Shown here: in pieces, positions 39,836 through 50,067 of the stretch | How positions within the stretch are numbered: the first letter of the stretch is position 1 | How the letters are laid out: the number at the start of each line of letters is the position of its first letter | Origin: Panax quinquefolius | Taxonomy: Eukaryota > Streptophyta > Magnoliopsida > Apiales > Araliaceae | Direction of reading: 5' to 3' | Length of the DNA: 64,000 nucleotides | NCBI GenBank assembly: GCA_020205615.1 | Contig: CM035165.1 | Location: 89,590,005 to 89,654,004, forward strand | The notes under the pieces: model-generated | Seen by the model: the letters and a program-made list of their open reading frames with translations, nothing else | Told to the model about the DNA's origin: nothing | Database searches by the model: none | Made by a program: the position numbers and the translations under genes

Positions 39836-41390
39836 TGTTGATCGGAAAACCGATCACTAAACACGCGCAAGTATACGCGATCTAACAAGTAAAACAGTGA
39901 TAAGTAGAGTGTCGTACCCACGAGGAACTATGACTAATATTTACCAAGTACCAATTATGAATCGCTACAATCTTATTCGAACAGTAGTAAATGGAAGTGT
40001 GGTTAAACTAGTAAAAACTAATTAACAAAGCAAGTAAATGGATAACGAATGATAATCTAGGAAATTCAAGCTAAGGTCACAACTTCACCCCACACGGGCA
40101 TTCTGTCGAACACCTGGCGTGCTATGTTTCATCAAACTAGCTACCCTTCTCTCTTTCGTCTTAATGGTCACAACGATTTATCGACCGAGAACACACAGAT
40201 GCCGATGCACCTCTGTCGAGGTATGCACAAACATATCCTCTCCAGATCCACCCAAAAGGGAATAGAACATAAAAGAACGTCCAAGCTAGATGCAATCCTA
40301 CACATGTCTATGCGAATTAATCATAATAAGGATTTAACCATAAGTTCTCAATTAGGTCGCACGTGGCGCACAAAGATATGTCTATTCTATGCACAACTTA
40401 TGCAGTCGAAACCCACAATCACATGCAAATATATTTAGGTGTAAATCTACAATTCTTTTGTCGATATCATGTAGATTACCAAAATCATCACTAATGTCTT
40501 AGCAAGAATCATAAAGCACAAATATATTAAACCAAATCATATGGTGCCAACCAAAGAGATCAAGACAGTCAATTCAAATAACAAAGGGATCCATTATAAC
40601 CTTAGAGCCAATATTCAGTTCATAGTTAATAAACCAAATACAAGTAGCAAATAAGACAACATTTATAGAATACAAAATTAGAGGAAATAAATGGATAAAA
40701 GAAACTCTGTCAAAGCCCCTTCGATCTCCACACAATCCGTTCAAATCAAGCTTTCCACTCCGTGTCGCTCGTTGCTCTTGTGCTCCAAAGAAAATACAAA
40801 CTTCTCCCTATTCTATCTAATCTATATTTACAAACATCAACTAAGATCTAGAGAGAGAAAATACAAAAGAAAACTAAAGTAAGCTAAACTATCCTAATCT
40901 AAGTTATGTGTTGTGTGTCTCCTTAATGCAGAGGCTGCCTCCCTGTTATATACGCTTGCTTCCTTTTGTTAGGTCAAAACAAGCCTTTCTCAGCCTGGGG
41001 CACCGGAGGTCGCACTACGGCGCGACCAATAGACTTAAGGGTGGAGTTCATGCGCCACACGCAAGCATCAAGGAACCGGAGCTCGAGACCGCAACAAATG
41101 AGTCCATATAGGGAGAGTAAGCGCCGCTTGCGACGCGACGACGCCGCGAGGACAAGGAGTTGGCCAGCACATGCGCGAAGTCTAGCATCGGGCATATCAG
41201 GCTGTGGGCGCCAAAGGCATAGAAAATGATAGTTTTGCCCCTGAATGCTAGAAAACACCTAATAAGCCCTACAATATGTCAATTAAGCGCAATAACACTA
41301 TAATCATATAAAAATATATAAACTCTACGAGAACATGCAACTATTTAAGTCATAAAATATTCGATTCACGGGTATAAATTCCACTCATCA
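39836..41390 (-). mobile_element. 5' LTR of element 2 (intact copy)
   Basis: 1555 bp, TG...CA on both strands: minus-strand start TGATGAGTGGAATTTATACC, end CGGTTTTCCGATCAACA. It is an uninterrupted counterpart of 31248-35291 and shows the empty site of solo LTR D. It differs from that LTR by scattered substitutions, and more strongly near 41000-41220 (40990-41215 against 34890-35120). Confidence 0.85.
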
Positions 41391-43012
41391 AGTACCTCGT
41401 GAATAGTACCCCGACATGAAAAGTGTCCCAAATGCCCGAGTGAATAATACTAGAATGAATAGTAACCCGTGAATAGTATTCCGGCACAAAAAGTGCCCGA
41501 AATACCCGAGTGAATAATACTAGAGTGAATAGTAACTGGGTGAATAGTAACTCGTAAATAGTACTCCGGCACAAAAAGTGTCTCGAATATCCGAGTGAAT
41601 AATATTAGAGTGAATAGTAACCTCGAAACAAAAAAGTAGAAATTCCACAATAAAATTCGTACCAATATTCCGGCATAATGATATTGAAAGAAATAATATC
41701 ATTTACGAAGAAATAATACCCCTTATAACTGTTGAACGAAAATAATATTCATATGAATATTGAATGAAGATGATATTCCTTAAGAATATTGAACAAAAAT
41801 AATATTAATACGAATACGAAAAATAATTTCTCTTCAGAATATGAAATAAATAATACCCCTTACCTCAGAAGAAGACTGGATACTGGAATAGTGAAGTAGC
41901 AGACTTCGCTTCTTCTTTCTCTCTATAGCTTCTATCTCTATAATTGCTCTTGTGAGTCTTAGTGAATTGGTGAGAATGAAGGAAGAATGAGCTTCTATTT
42001 ATAGGAAAATATAGTTTCGATAATTGCACATTTTGGGCCACGAAATATTACAGTATAATACCTTCACATTTTCCTTCATTTTTTATTTAGTCCTGCAAGT
42101 ATTATCAAACTTGCACCACTTCCCCTAATAGTAAATCATGTGAATTAATAGTTCATTCATGTGACTCAATAGTATAATCATGTGAAAAAACTAATTATAG
42201 TATAGTACTTTCATCTATACCTCCATTTTTAATTTATTCATGCAAGTATTATCAATCTTGCACCACCTCCCCTAATAGTACATGCATATGAATCAATAGT
42301 ACACACATGTGAACACATAGTTATAAGCATGTGACTTAATAGCAATTAATTGCTCATTTACCCGATTAATTACCCGATTGATCAATATAACTTCCAGACA
42401 TCAATTACTATCGAAATAAATGTCGATTTGCACTAACACTAATAATCCCAACACAATGGAACTATCAATTTCATCTTTAATCAACACGAACTTATTCATC
42501 ATTAATATTATAACTCACAATATTTAACAACCGTGTCGCTCCCTGTGAAAGAAGGGTTTTCGATATGGATTTCTCTCTATCAAGCGCATGCAATTAGGTG
42601 ACCAAACCTCTCCTCGATGTAACTTCTAGACATTGTCAATATTGCAAATAATAATATGAATAAATTTGTCGTCTCAATTATTGATTTAATAATATAAAAT
42701 ATTATGTAGATGATACTGTGACAATAATTGAATCAATAATATGAGAGATATGATGCAACAATTACTGTAGCGATAATTGAGTATAACTGAGCGACTTCTC
42801 ACGTAAGCATCAATAATCAATACCGTGTACTACTATGCAACCACGCGTATTACTGTACTTTTACCACCGAGTATTTTATGGCAACTTTCTTACTTTGAAT
42901 TTTTTTCACACATCACCCTTAACTTTAACCTTTTATCAATTTAACCATTTACTAAATAGAATAATTATAAGAAAATTGAATACTTTCATTTCATAAAATT
43001 CGGGGTCTCACA

Positions 43013-43443
43013 TTAGATATATGGATCCATGTTTTAGATTCTTAGATCCTTCGGTAGATCTGGTTGATAAACATAGTCCCCCTCGAATGTTGGCTTCGAT
43101 ATCGCAATCTAAAAGCTAGGGTTACTGGAGCCCACTTTTAGATCTCTTTCAATTATATTCAAGCATATTGATGTGAGCCTAGGAATCTTGGGGTCGAGAT
43201 CCATGAATCGGGTCTTGACTAGATTCCCACGATAGACATTTTGTTAAAATGTAATATTAACTGTTCAAATCATTTGTACATGTAATTTCGGGACTAAAAA
43301 CGACTTTGAGGGTCTACTCCCGAGAAAATGGATTTTAAGGCCCCGTGATAGTGAAAATTATGATTGTAGGTGCTTGGGTTTACCTAGATAACTTTCATGC
43401 CCATGTGTGGCTTGACCCTTTTTATGCTTTATTTCATGAATTA
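43013..43443 (-). repeat. Long inverted repeat, right arm (outer part, before MLE)
   Basis: It starts with the TTAGA TSD of LTR C and continues the right arm: TGTGAGCCTAGGAATC, GGGTCTACTCCCGAGAAA, AAGGCCCCGTGATAGTG and TGACCCTTTTTATGC are reverse complements of left-arm segments at 19500-19780. The mariner-like element follows, and the arm resumes at 44207. Confidence 0.72.
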
Positions 43444-44206
43444 CTCCCTCCATTCCAAAATAAGTGTCATTTAAGGTTTTTGCACATGGATTAAGGAAGC
43501 TATTAATATGAGTAAAAAGTTATTATACAAGACTAAAATACCCTTATTTAATAAATATTTTCTCTCTCCCCTCTCTCTCCTCTCTCACGTTAATCTATAT
43601 CTTTCTTTTATGTTCAACCATCCAAGTTGAAATTTTTTTCTGCCAAAAATTGATTTCCCACCAAATTCAATTTTCAATCTAAAATTATGAATATTTTGAT
43701 TTCCCACCAAAAATTGATTTATTAAATGAATACTAATCTTTGAAGGCTAAAATATGGCTACAAGGCAAAAAAAAAATCAAATACCTTTAACTGAAATAGA
43801 TCTAAATGTGGACGTAGCATATCAAGAGGAAGCACAAAAAACTTTTTTGCCTGATCTTAATGAGCCATGCTTAGAAGATGATATACAAGTGGAGGGATTG
43901 TATATCTCCTGCCATTTTTTCTTTTTAGAGATATGTAAAAGCATTTGTAATATCAGATATATATTGATTACCACTGTTATGAATATGTATTGGGAAGGAA
44001 AGGAATATGAAAGGGTAACCTACAACTAATCTAATGCATTGAAAAAACTAATTACTATGGGCATTAATTACACTCTTATTGGAAAAGAGGGATAAGGGTA
44101 AATTTGGAAGAAAAAAATATTAATTATCCTTTGATTTCATCAAACGTCAAATATTTTGGAATAACTCAAAGGGTGTAAAACGTCAGTTAATATGGAATGG
44201 AGGGAG
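43444..44206. mobile_element. Mariner-like (Tc1/mariner, Stowaway-related) non-autonomous element
   Basis: The left end is CTCCCTCCATTCCAAAATAA; the right end GGAATGGAGGGAG is its inverse. TA flanks both sides (43442-43443, 44207-44208). Length 763 bp is longer than typical Stowaway MITEs and includes a short ORF, so it looks like a deletion derivative of a plant mariner transposon. It interrupts the right arm of the long inverted repeat: the sequences on either side join to match 19480-19520. Confidence 0.85.
43754..44029 (+). pseudogene. Short ORF remnant in the mariner-like element
   Basis: Starts MATRQKKNQIPLTEIDLNVD and includes FLPDLNEPCLEDD before turning into non-protein-like sequence. 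An acidic N terminus with DLNEP is reminiscent of plant mariner transposase N termini, but no DNA-binding or DDD catalytic region follows. It is probably the 5' coding remnant of an internally deleted transposase gene. Low certainty. Confidence 0.4.
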
Positions 44207-44315
44207 TATCATCCAAACAATTTTCAAATAAAAATAACAACGATCTTATAAAATACAAAATCGCTCCGGGATAGACAAACTTAAAGTAAAAAAATCAAAC
44301 GACAAAATAGGATAA
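44207..44315 (-). repeat. Long inverted repeat, right arm terminal part
   Basis: CGATCTTATAAAATACAAAA, CGCTCCGGGATAGACAAAC and CGACAAAATAGGAT match the reverse complement of 19390-19480. The similarity stops near 44315, where the right arm seems truncated. Confidence 0.65.
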
Positions 44316-45408
44316 GAACTTATGACTTTTTTTTTTTGTTTGATAGTTTATTTGAATTTGTTGTGGCCTTGTGGGTTGAGGACTTCCACTGAGTACAATT
44401 GTTGTTGTTAATATTGGATGAACATGCAGTTTTAGTGTTTAAATGAAATGATGCAACTGTGTCGAAAATTGGATGTGTAAAATTGTTTTTATTTCCAATT
44501 CTGCCTCTTTTCTTTATGTGAGTTTCAATGAGAGTTGTATTCTCCAAAAAGATAAAGATATGACACTCGAATAAAAAAATCAGAACTGTATGCATTTTTT
44601 TCTACGGTCATACAATAAAAAGTTGGATCAATACTATTTTTCAAGATTTCTTCCAATACTTGAAATTTTATGATTTTCCAAATTTGACTAATAGTATTAG
44701 AACTAGGTGGTTAAATGAGAAATCAATCATTTTTTTAAAATGCACAAGCAGTACAAGCTGCACAACAATAAGCAACAAAAGAAGCAACAATAAATCATTA
44801 TAGCACTGGTTTACTACCACTCTCATTTTTACCCTTTTTTAAGACAAATAAAATAATTATCATAAACAAGCCCCACAAAATAGAATAATAAAAAAAGATA
44901 CATTGATGCTTATTTGAAACTTATAAAAATATACCAAAACTGGTTTATACTTTGAAATTACTTCATGAGTTTGTTTGAATATAGAAATTAAATTTGTTTT
45001 GAGGTTTTAAGTATTTGGGAAATCATTCAAATTGAATTATGACAAGTAATAGAATTAAGATTTTAAATTATATCTAAATATTTTTTTTGAAATTTCTTTT
45101 TAGTTTAGATTATAAATATTTATTGTAATTTGTAAATATTATAATATTTAGTTAATATTATGATTAGTTCACGTTTTTTTATTTAATTTTAATAAAAAAT
45201 TAATTAAAATTTGTCTCCATTGAAAAAAATTACTGGATCCGCCACCTCATGCAGCAATCAGATTTTGGGCCAAGTCAATTAAGGCACATAGGAAGAGCAT
45301 CTACCCTCCTTTTGCTCTTGAGTTAAAATCATATGCCTCCCTTTCAGCTGACTAGAGAATATATGAGCCCATGGCTCAATGTTTCATCAGTCTTTTTTCC
45401 TACTGTAC
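44316..45408. other. AT-rich spacer, nothing recognised
   Basis: No transposon termini, repeats or coding similarity seen. The minus-strand open stretch at 44320-44595 is asparagine- and lysine-rich and protein-unlike. Confidence 0.4.
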
Positions 45409-46199
45409 TTAGGGGTGCTAAAAAACATTCGATTTTTTCGGTTTTTTTTCCGAACAGTTGGAATCGAAACCGGCGGTACCGGTTTTTTTGGGTACCGGTT
45501 TGTTCGGTTTTTATATTTTTCGGTACCGGTAGCGGTTCTTAACTTTTTGCATTCAGTACATAACCGAAATACCGAAAAATCGAATTTCTTCTACATTTCT
45601 AGACATCTGATTTTTTAGTAGAAAAATGCTTACTGTCATATTGGACTTGGTTCAAATCATTTAGGCACTATTTGGTTATTAACTGCATTAAGGAGTAAAG
45701 AAAATGAAACTGCAAAGAGATGCATTTTCACTGTTTGGCGCCTCCTTCGGTAAATATTCTCAGGACTACTAGTTAGTGGTAGGAAAGTAGTAGTAATTAA
45801 ATATACTGAGAATAAATGTTGAAATTAATTGTTGCTCAGAAATGAAGCTTAGTGCGCAGAAATCAATTGAGATATGCATTATGCATATATATAATATATA
45901 TACGCATGACAAAAAAAGTCAGTCCCATTTAATTTATAAAATAAAAGGGGAGAGAATATTTACCGAACGGGAGAAAAAATTATTTTATTATTATTATTTA
46001 TTAATAATTATAAATATTATCATGCATGCGGTATAACCGAAAACCGAATCAAAAAAACCGGTACCGCTTTTGTATCAAACCGGTACCGAAACTGGTAATT
46101 CGGTACCGATTCCGGTTCTTATTTTTTTGGTTATTTAGGATCAGTACCGGTTCGATTTTTTCAGTACCAGTTAGGTTTTTTACCGATGAGCACCCCTAA
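45409..46199. mobile_element. hAT-like non-autonomous element rich in GGTACC palindromes
   Basis: Termini TTAGGGGTGCT and AGCACCCCTAA are inverted. CTACTG lies just outside both ends and may be part of an 8-bp duplication, but the match is incomplete. Both subterminal regions (45420-45590, 46035-46180) carry many CGGTACCGG, ACCGGT and ACCGAAAACCG motifs, the clustered short motifs typical of hAT ends. The interior is AT-rich without transposase. Confidence 0.6.
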
Positions 46200-46463
46200 C
46201 TCTACTGGCCTTGCTTGTTAAAAATGTACTTCATGCTTATATCTAGACCTGACAATATAGTTGGTTAATTATCGGGTCAACTCATATTAACTGGAACCAA
46301 ATGGGTTGGTTAACTATTTTTATTTATTTGGCGTTAAAGTTTGGAACCATATTTTTAAAAAGAAATATAGTTCCAACCCGGTTAACCATTTTTCGACCCA
46401 TATTTTATTCCAAATCCAAATCAAATTTTTTTTCCATACATATTTACATATTCAAGAAGCTTA

Positions 46464-46720
46464 ACCACCCACCCCCACCCCCACCCCACCCCACCAAAAA
46501 ATATATTATGTGATTATGTATACACACCCCTTACCCCCACCCCACACCACCCCACTCCACCCCATCCCCACTCCCACCCCCAAAAAAAAAATAATATTAT
46601 GTGATTATGTATACATCCCTTACCACCACCCCACCCCACCCCCCACCCCACCCCACCCACACCCACACCCAAAAAAAATAATATTATGTGATTATGTATA
46701 CACCCCTTACCAACCCATAA
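46464..46720. repeat. C-rich tandem repeat (~90-bp unit)
   Basis: Three units share GTGATTATGTATACA near 46510, 46601 and 46688 (period about 88-90 bp). Between them are long runs of CCCCAC/CCCCACC; the minus strand is correspondingly G-rich. Open frames on both strands here are only low-complexity translations. Confidence 0.85.
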
Positions 46721-46750
46721 CCATATTTTGCCAGGCCTACTTATATCATA

Positions 46751-46973
46751 CTCCCTTCGTCCCAATATAACTATCATGTTTTGACTTATTTATTTATTTA
46801 ATTAATATTTTAAAAGTTAATAATTAAACATATATAAATATAATTTTTAAATTATAAAATTGGGGTTAGTAATAAATCCCTTCACCAATATTTTATAAAA
46901 AATGGTACAATAAAATGATTAATTTGACTAAAAAGAAATTTGAAACTGAACATTTGTTTTGGAATTGAAGGAA
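46751..46973. mobile_element. Stowaway-like MITE
   Basis: Left end CTCCCTTCGTCCCAATATAA, right end reverse-complementing to TTCCTTCAATTCCAAAACAA, flanked by TA at 46749-46750 and 46974-46975. Length 223 bp. TGTTTTGACTTATTTATTT near the left is the usual Stowaway-type subterminal sequence. Confidence 0.65.
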
Positions 46974-47247
46974 TAATTAAGATAAGTGTGTGATTAGATT
47001 AACATTATGGTATGTCAATATTAAGATCTGGGTCGTTAAATAGTCTTGTTCTTCTCTTTTCTCTATAATCAGAAATTCTTTTTTTTATCATGGTTCTCTT
47101 ATTCTTATATAATCATTGTTTGCCTCTTATGTTGGACTTTATTTTCTCCTAATTTTAGGGTTAAATTGATCTTTCTCCAATATTGTAGAATTCTTTTTAC
47201 TTCTTTTTAGAGCTTTTTGATTCTATCGGTCATTTTTTTTTTGATAT

Positions 47248-47331
47248 TTCTACATGAAAAGTGTCGCTATAGATGTATAGCGACGGTAAAAACCGTCGCC
47301 GTAGGATTCATAGCGACGGTTTTCATGTGAA
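47248..47331. mobile_element. CACTA (En/Spm)-like terminus with subterminal palindromes
   Basis: TTCTACATGAAAAGTGTCGC resembles the plant CACTA end CACTACAAGAAAA with three changes. It is followed by TAGCGACGG, a perfect GCGACGGTAAAAACCGTCGC palindrome (47279-47298), and CATAGCGACGGTTTT. Such CGTCGCTA/TAGCGACGG arrays are subterminal transposase-binding repeats in CACTA elements. I do not see the opposite end, so this is a fragment. Confidence 0.5.
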
Positions 47332-48540
47332 AATATTAACTTTTATAATGATGGATGATTGTTGATATGCTATAAATTAGATGTGACGATTTATTTTTCT
47401 ACTTAGATCATGAAAATTTGTAATGAATTTTATTTTTGAATAGAGTAGGTACCCTTCAATTCTATTATATATGTAATTCGGATTTTTTTGAATGAAGGAA
47501 TATTTCCTCATATTTTTCTCAGGATTTGTCAAAGAATAAAATAAAACAAAAACAAAAAATCTTAAGATCTGCATAATGGGTTGTATGGGTCTATTTGGTC
47601 ATTTAGTGGTTAGGGCTGTAAAACGGACCTTATATTAGCTGAAATTGTAGTCTGGAAATGGACAGACATAGGTGGATGAATACATTTTTAAAAAGAATTA
47701 CAAAAATAGTGTACTCATAAAATATTTACATAATTAATACAATTTCATATTTATTTATAATATTAGTGCAATTAGGATTTCTTAATTTAGAGAATTAGTA
47801 TGCAATTAAGATTTCTTAATTTAAGGATCCCATGACTTCTTCTCTTTCCTCATTTAAAACAACTTCATACTAATTACAAGAACAGAACATCCACGCTCCT
47901 CCTCCTCCACCCTCCTCATCCACGCTCCATCTCCCTCCGATGATCGGCCATCATCACCAACAAAGAAAGAGGCACCATCATTTTACAAATATCTAAAGCT
48001 AGGAGCTGCTTTATGTGTTTTAGAGCTATCTAAAATATTTGAAGTCATACTAGTGAAAAACATGTAAAATGGGCAGTCTAACATCTACTTTGGCTTGGTT
48101 ATTATCCTGGAACCATATGGAGATACTAGAAACGAGGCAATGGAGCTGGTGATATTGCTGCGTAATGTACCATTTACTACATAACAATGCGGCATCCTCT
48201 CTTCTCATTCACTTCAACCTTTAGTTATGCTCATTTTTTGTCTGTTGTAGAAGGATAGACTATTTGGGATGGTGGGGTTCTGTAGATGCAAAAGTAATTT
48301 TTTCCTTCCTTTCCAATTGTTTAACGGGTGTTTTGTTTTTAGTTGACACATTTTAAGTTTTAAGTTTTTAGTTGGTGAGAGGCTTGCGCAAAAAATAATT
48401 TTGTTGCAGAGGCGCAATTTATTTTTTATGAATATTTTAAGCTTTCACAAAATTAAAATTGTATTATTTTAGACGAAGGTTCGGGCTACCAACCAACCAT
48501 TCATATTAATAATAATTTTATTTTAAAATGTTATTTATAA

Positions 48541-48812
48541 GTTGATAGCCAAACCTTCATAAAAAGGTAACCAATTCAGTTTTATTGGGTTACTAATTAA
48601 TTCTAAAAAAATTTAAGAACAGTTTCCAAATGTTACGTGCAGATGGTATCCGAAATGTCATGTCTAAGTTTTTATTTATGTAGCTGTTAGTTACTTATAA
48701 ATAACCTTTAAAAATAAAATTATTTTGAATATGGTGCAGTTGGTAGCCAAACCTTCATACAAAGGTAACCATTTTAGTTTTTGTGGGTAGCCAAATATTC
48801 ATAAAAAGAATT
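48541..48812. repeat. Direct repeat with GTAGCCAAACCTTCATA
   Basis: ATAGCCAAACCTTCATAAAA (48546), GTAGCCAAACCTTCATACAA (48745) and GTAGCCAAATATTCATAAAA (48787) are three copies of one motif, the first two about 199 bp apart and followed by GGTAACCA. Confidence 0.65.
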
Positions 48813-48813
48813 T

Positions 48814-49115
48814 GTTCGTGATTTCCTCTTTGTTCGGCTACTCCGAATTCATTTTGGATCTGTTCTTGCTGGTTTGGTAACTCGACTTCTTCTTCTTTGA
48901 TTTGTTTTGGTAACTCCGACCTCTTCTTCTTCTTCAATTTGTTTTGTTTTGGTTGTTCGTGATTTCCTCTTTGTTCGGCTACTCCGAATTCATTTTGGAT
49001 ATGTTCTTGCTGGTTTGGTAACTCTGACTTTTTCTTTTTCGATTTGTTTTAGTTGTTCGTGATTTCCTCTTTGTTTTGTTTTCGATTTGTTTGGTAACTC
49101 TGTTATTGCTGGGAA
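48814..49115. repeat. Tandem repeat, units of ~140 and ~100 bp
   Basis: GTTCGTGATTTCCTCTTTGT starts copies at 48814, 48954 and 49054. The first two also share TCGGCTACTCCGAATTCATT, TTCTTGCTGGTTTGGTAACT and TTGATTTGTTTT-like segments. The minus strand gives an open frame of 60 codons that merely follows the repeat. Confidence 0.75.
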
Positions 49116-49399
49116 ATAGTATGCAATTATTTTTGAATTTGATTTTGTTTTTGTTGTTAGATCCAAGATATTTGAATTTTAATTATTAATTATGGCAGTT
49201 ATTTCTCCTTGATTTTAGGTTTCCTTATTATTATGAATTTAATCCTATACTAATTCCCTAAATTAAGGGAATCCTAACTGCACTAATATTGTAAATAAAT
49301 ATTGAAAAGTGTATTATTTTTGTAATTATTTTTTGATGCACTAATGGTGTAATTACTTTTTAATTGTTGTATATTTCTGTAAATAACCCTACTTTAATT

Positions 49400-50067
49400 T
49401 ACTTTTTAAAATTTTGCATGGATCATCACCGGTCCACCATAGAAAATTACTAAATAAATACCTGAGACTTGGCAAAAGCGGCCCAAGTACACTGACCAAC
49501 CCAATCTAGATATAAAAAAGTGAGTTTTGGGCTTATACTTTTAAGCCTAATAAAATATGAGTTTTAACCCATCTTGGTGGCCTACCCAAATTTTACTTAC
49601 CAAATCAAATTTCAACCCAAATTTCAACTCGTTCCTTAATAGCAAACTAAAATTAGTTTATTTTACGAACTTTATCCACTATAACTCTACTTAAATATTA
49701 AAAGTCAAATCCAACTCTTTTAAAAATTTAAAAGTAAACAAAGAAAAATAGTTAATTTTAGTTTTATTATTCTCGACTTCCGTTCTCGCTCTCTCTACCT
49801 CCTACTCATATTTTACAAATCAACTATTTCTAGTCTTTTTATTCAATATTTTTATTGATATCTAGTGTTTCAAATTTTATAGTTGGACTATGTGGGAACA
49901 ATGTGGTTAGGTCATTAGTATTATTGGTCAAGAAAACAAAATAAATTATAAATAGTGTTTGTATTGTGTACAAGTAAATTTAAAAAAATTACATAAAAAA
50001 AGTCAAAAACAATTAGTGAATTAGTCAGCATTGATAATTTACTATCGCTGCCATGTTTAAATTGTTT
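49400..50067. other. AT-rich spacer, nothing recognised
   Basis: No gene, transposon terminus or clear repeat seen. It ends at the abrupt start of LTR E. Confidence 0.4.

Larger units (their letters stand above)
31248..41390 (-). mobile_element. Non-autonomous Tat/Athila-like LTR retrotransposon (element 2)
   Basis: Both LTRs end in TGTTGATC(A/G)GAAAACCG on the + strand and are about 1.55 kb each after removing the nested solo LTR D. AGTAC flanks the element on both sides (31243-31247, 41391-41395). A PBS matching tRNA-Asp follows the 5' LTR, and a PPT precedes the 3' LTR, all minus-oriented. The internal ~4.5 kb has a gag-like C-terminal ORF, an acidic ORF and a Transposase_32-like region, but no protease, RT, RNase H or integrase. 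It must have moved using enzymes from a relative. The LTRs differ by only a few percent by eye, suggesting fairly recent insertion. Confidence 0.85.
29909..43012 (-). mobile_element. Solo LTR C (same family as A), split by element 2
   Basis: The left end TGTGACGCCCCCAAAATAGG is at 29909 and the right end CGGGGTCTCACA at 43012. TTAGA flanks both sides (29904-29908, 43013-43017). The LTR body is 29909-31247 plus 41396-43012. No internal retrotransposon genes of its own family remain, so it is a solo LTR. Short-repeat arrays are prominent (30600-31000; 41395-41620). It is interrupted by a complete non-autonomous element at 31248-41390. Confidence 0.82.
47690..49399. mobile_element. 1.7-kb element with ~130-bp imperfect inverted ends, unassigned
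   Basis: 47690-47822 (ATATTAGTGCAATTAGGATT, TTAATTTAGAGAATTAGTAT) matches the reverse complement of 49256-49399 (TAATATTGTAAATAAATATT, GGGAATCCTAACTGCACTAA). Arm length suggests a Mutator-like or foldback element; no 9-bp TSD was confirmed. The interior holds a CTCCTCCTCCACC-rich stretch (47896-47935), a higher-GC stretch at 48060-48200 that could be a captured gene fragment, and direct repeats. No transposase was recognised. Confidence 0.5.

Noticed and set aside
41350..41702. Three overlapping open frames on the - strand with repeated LLFTLVLFTR-like segments
   Set aside because: They are translations of the GTGAATAGTAC minisatellite in LTR C.
46510..46777. Pro/His-rich and Gly-rich open frames on both strands
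   Set aside because: Low-complexity translation of the C-rich tandem repeat.
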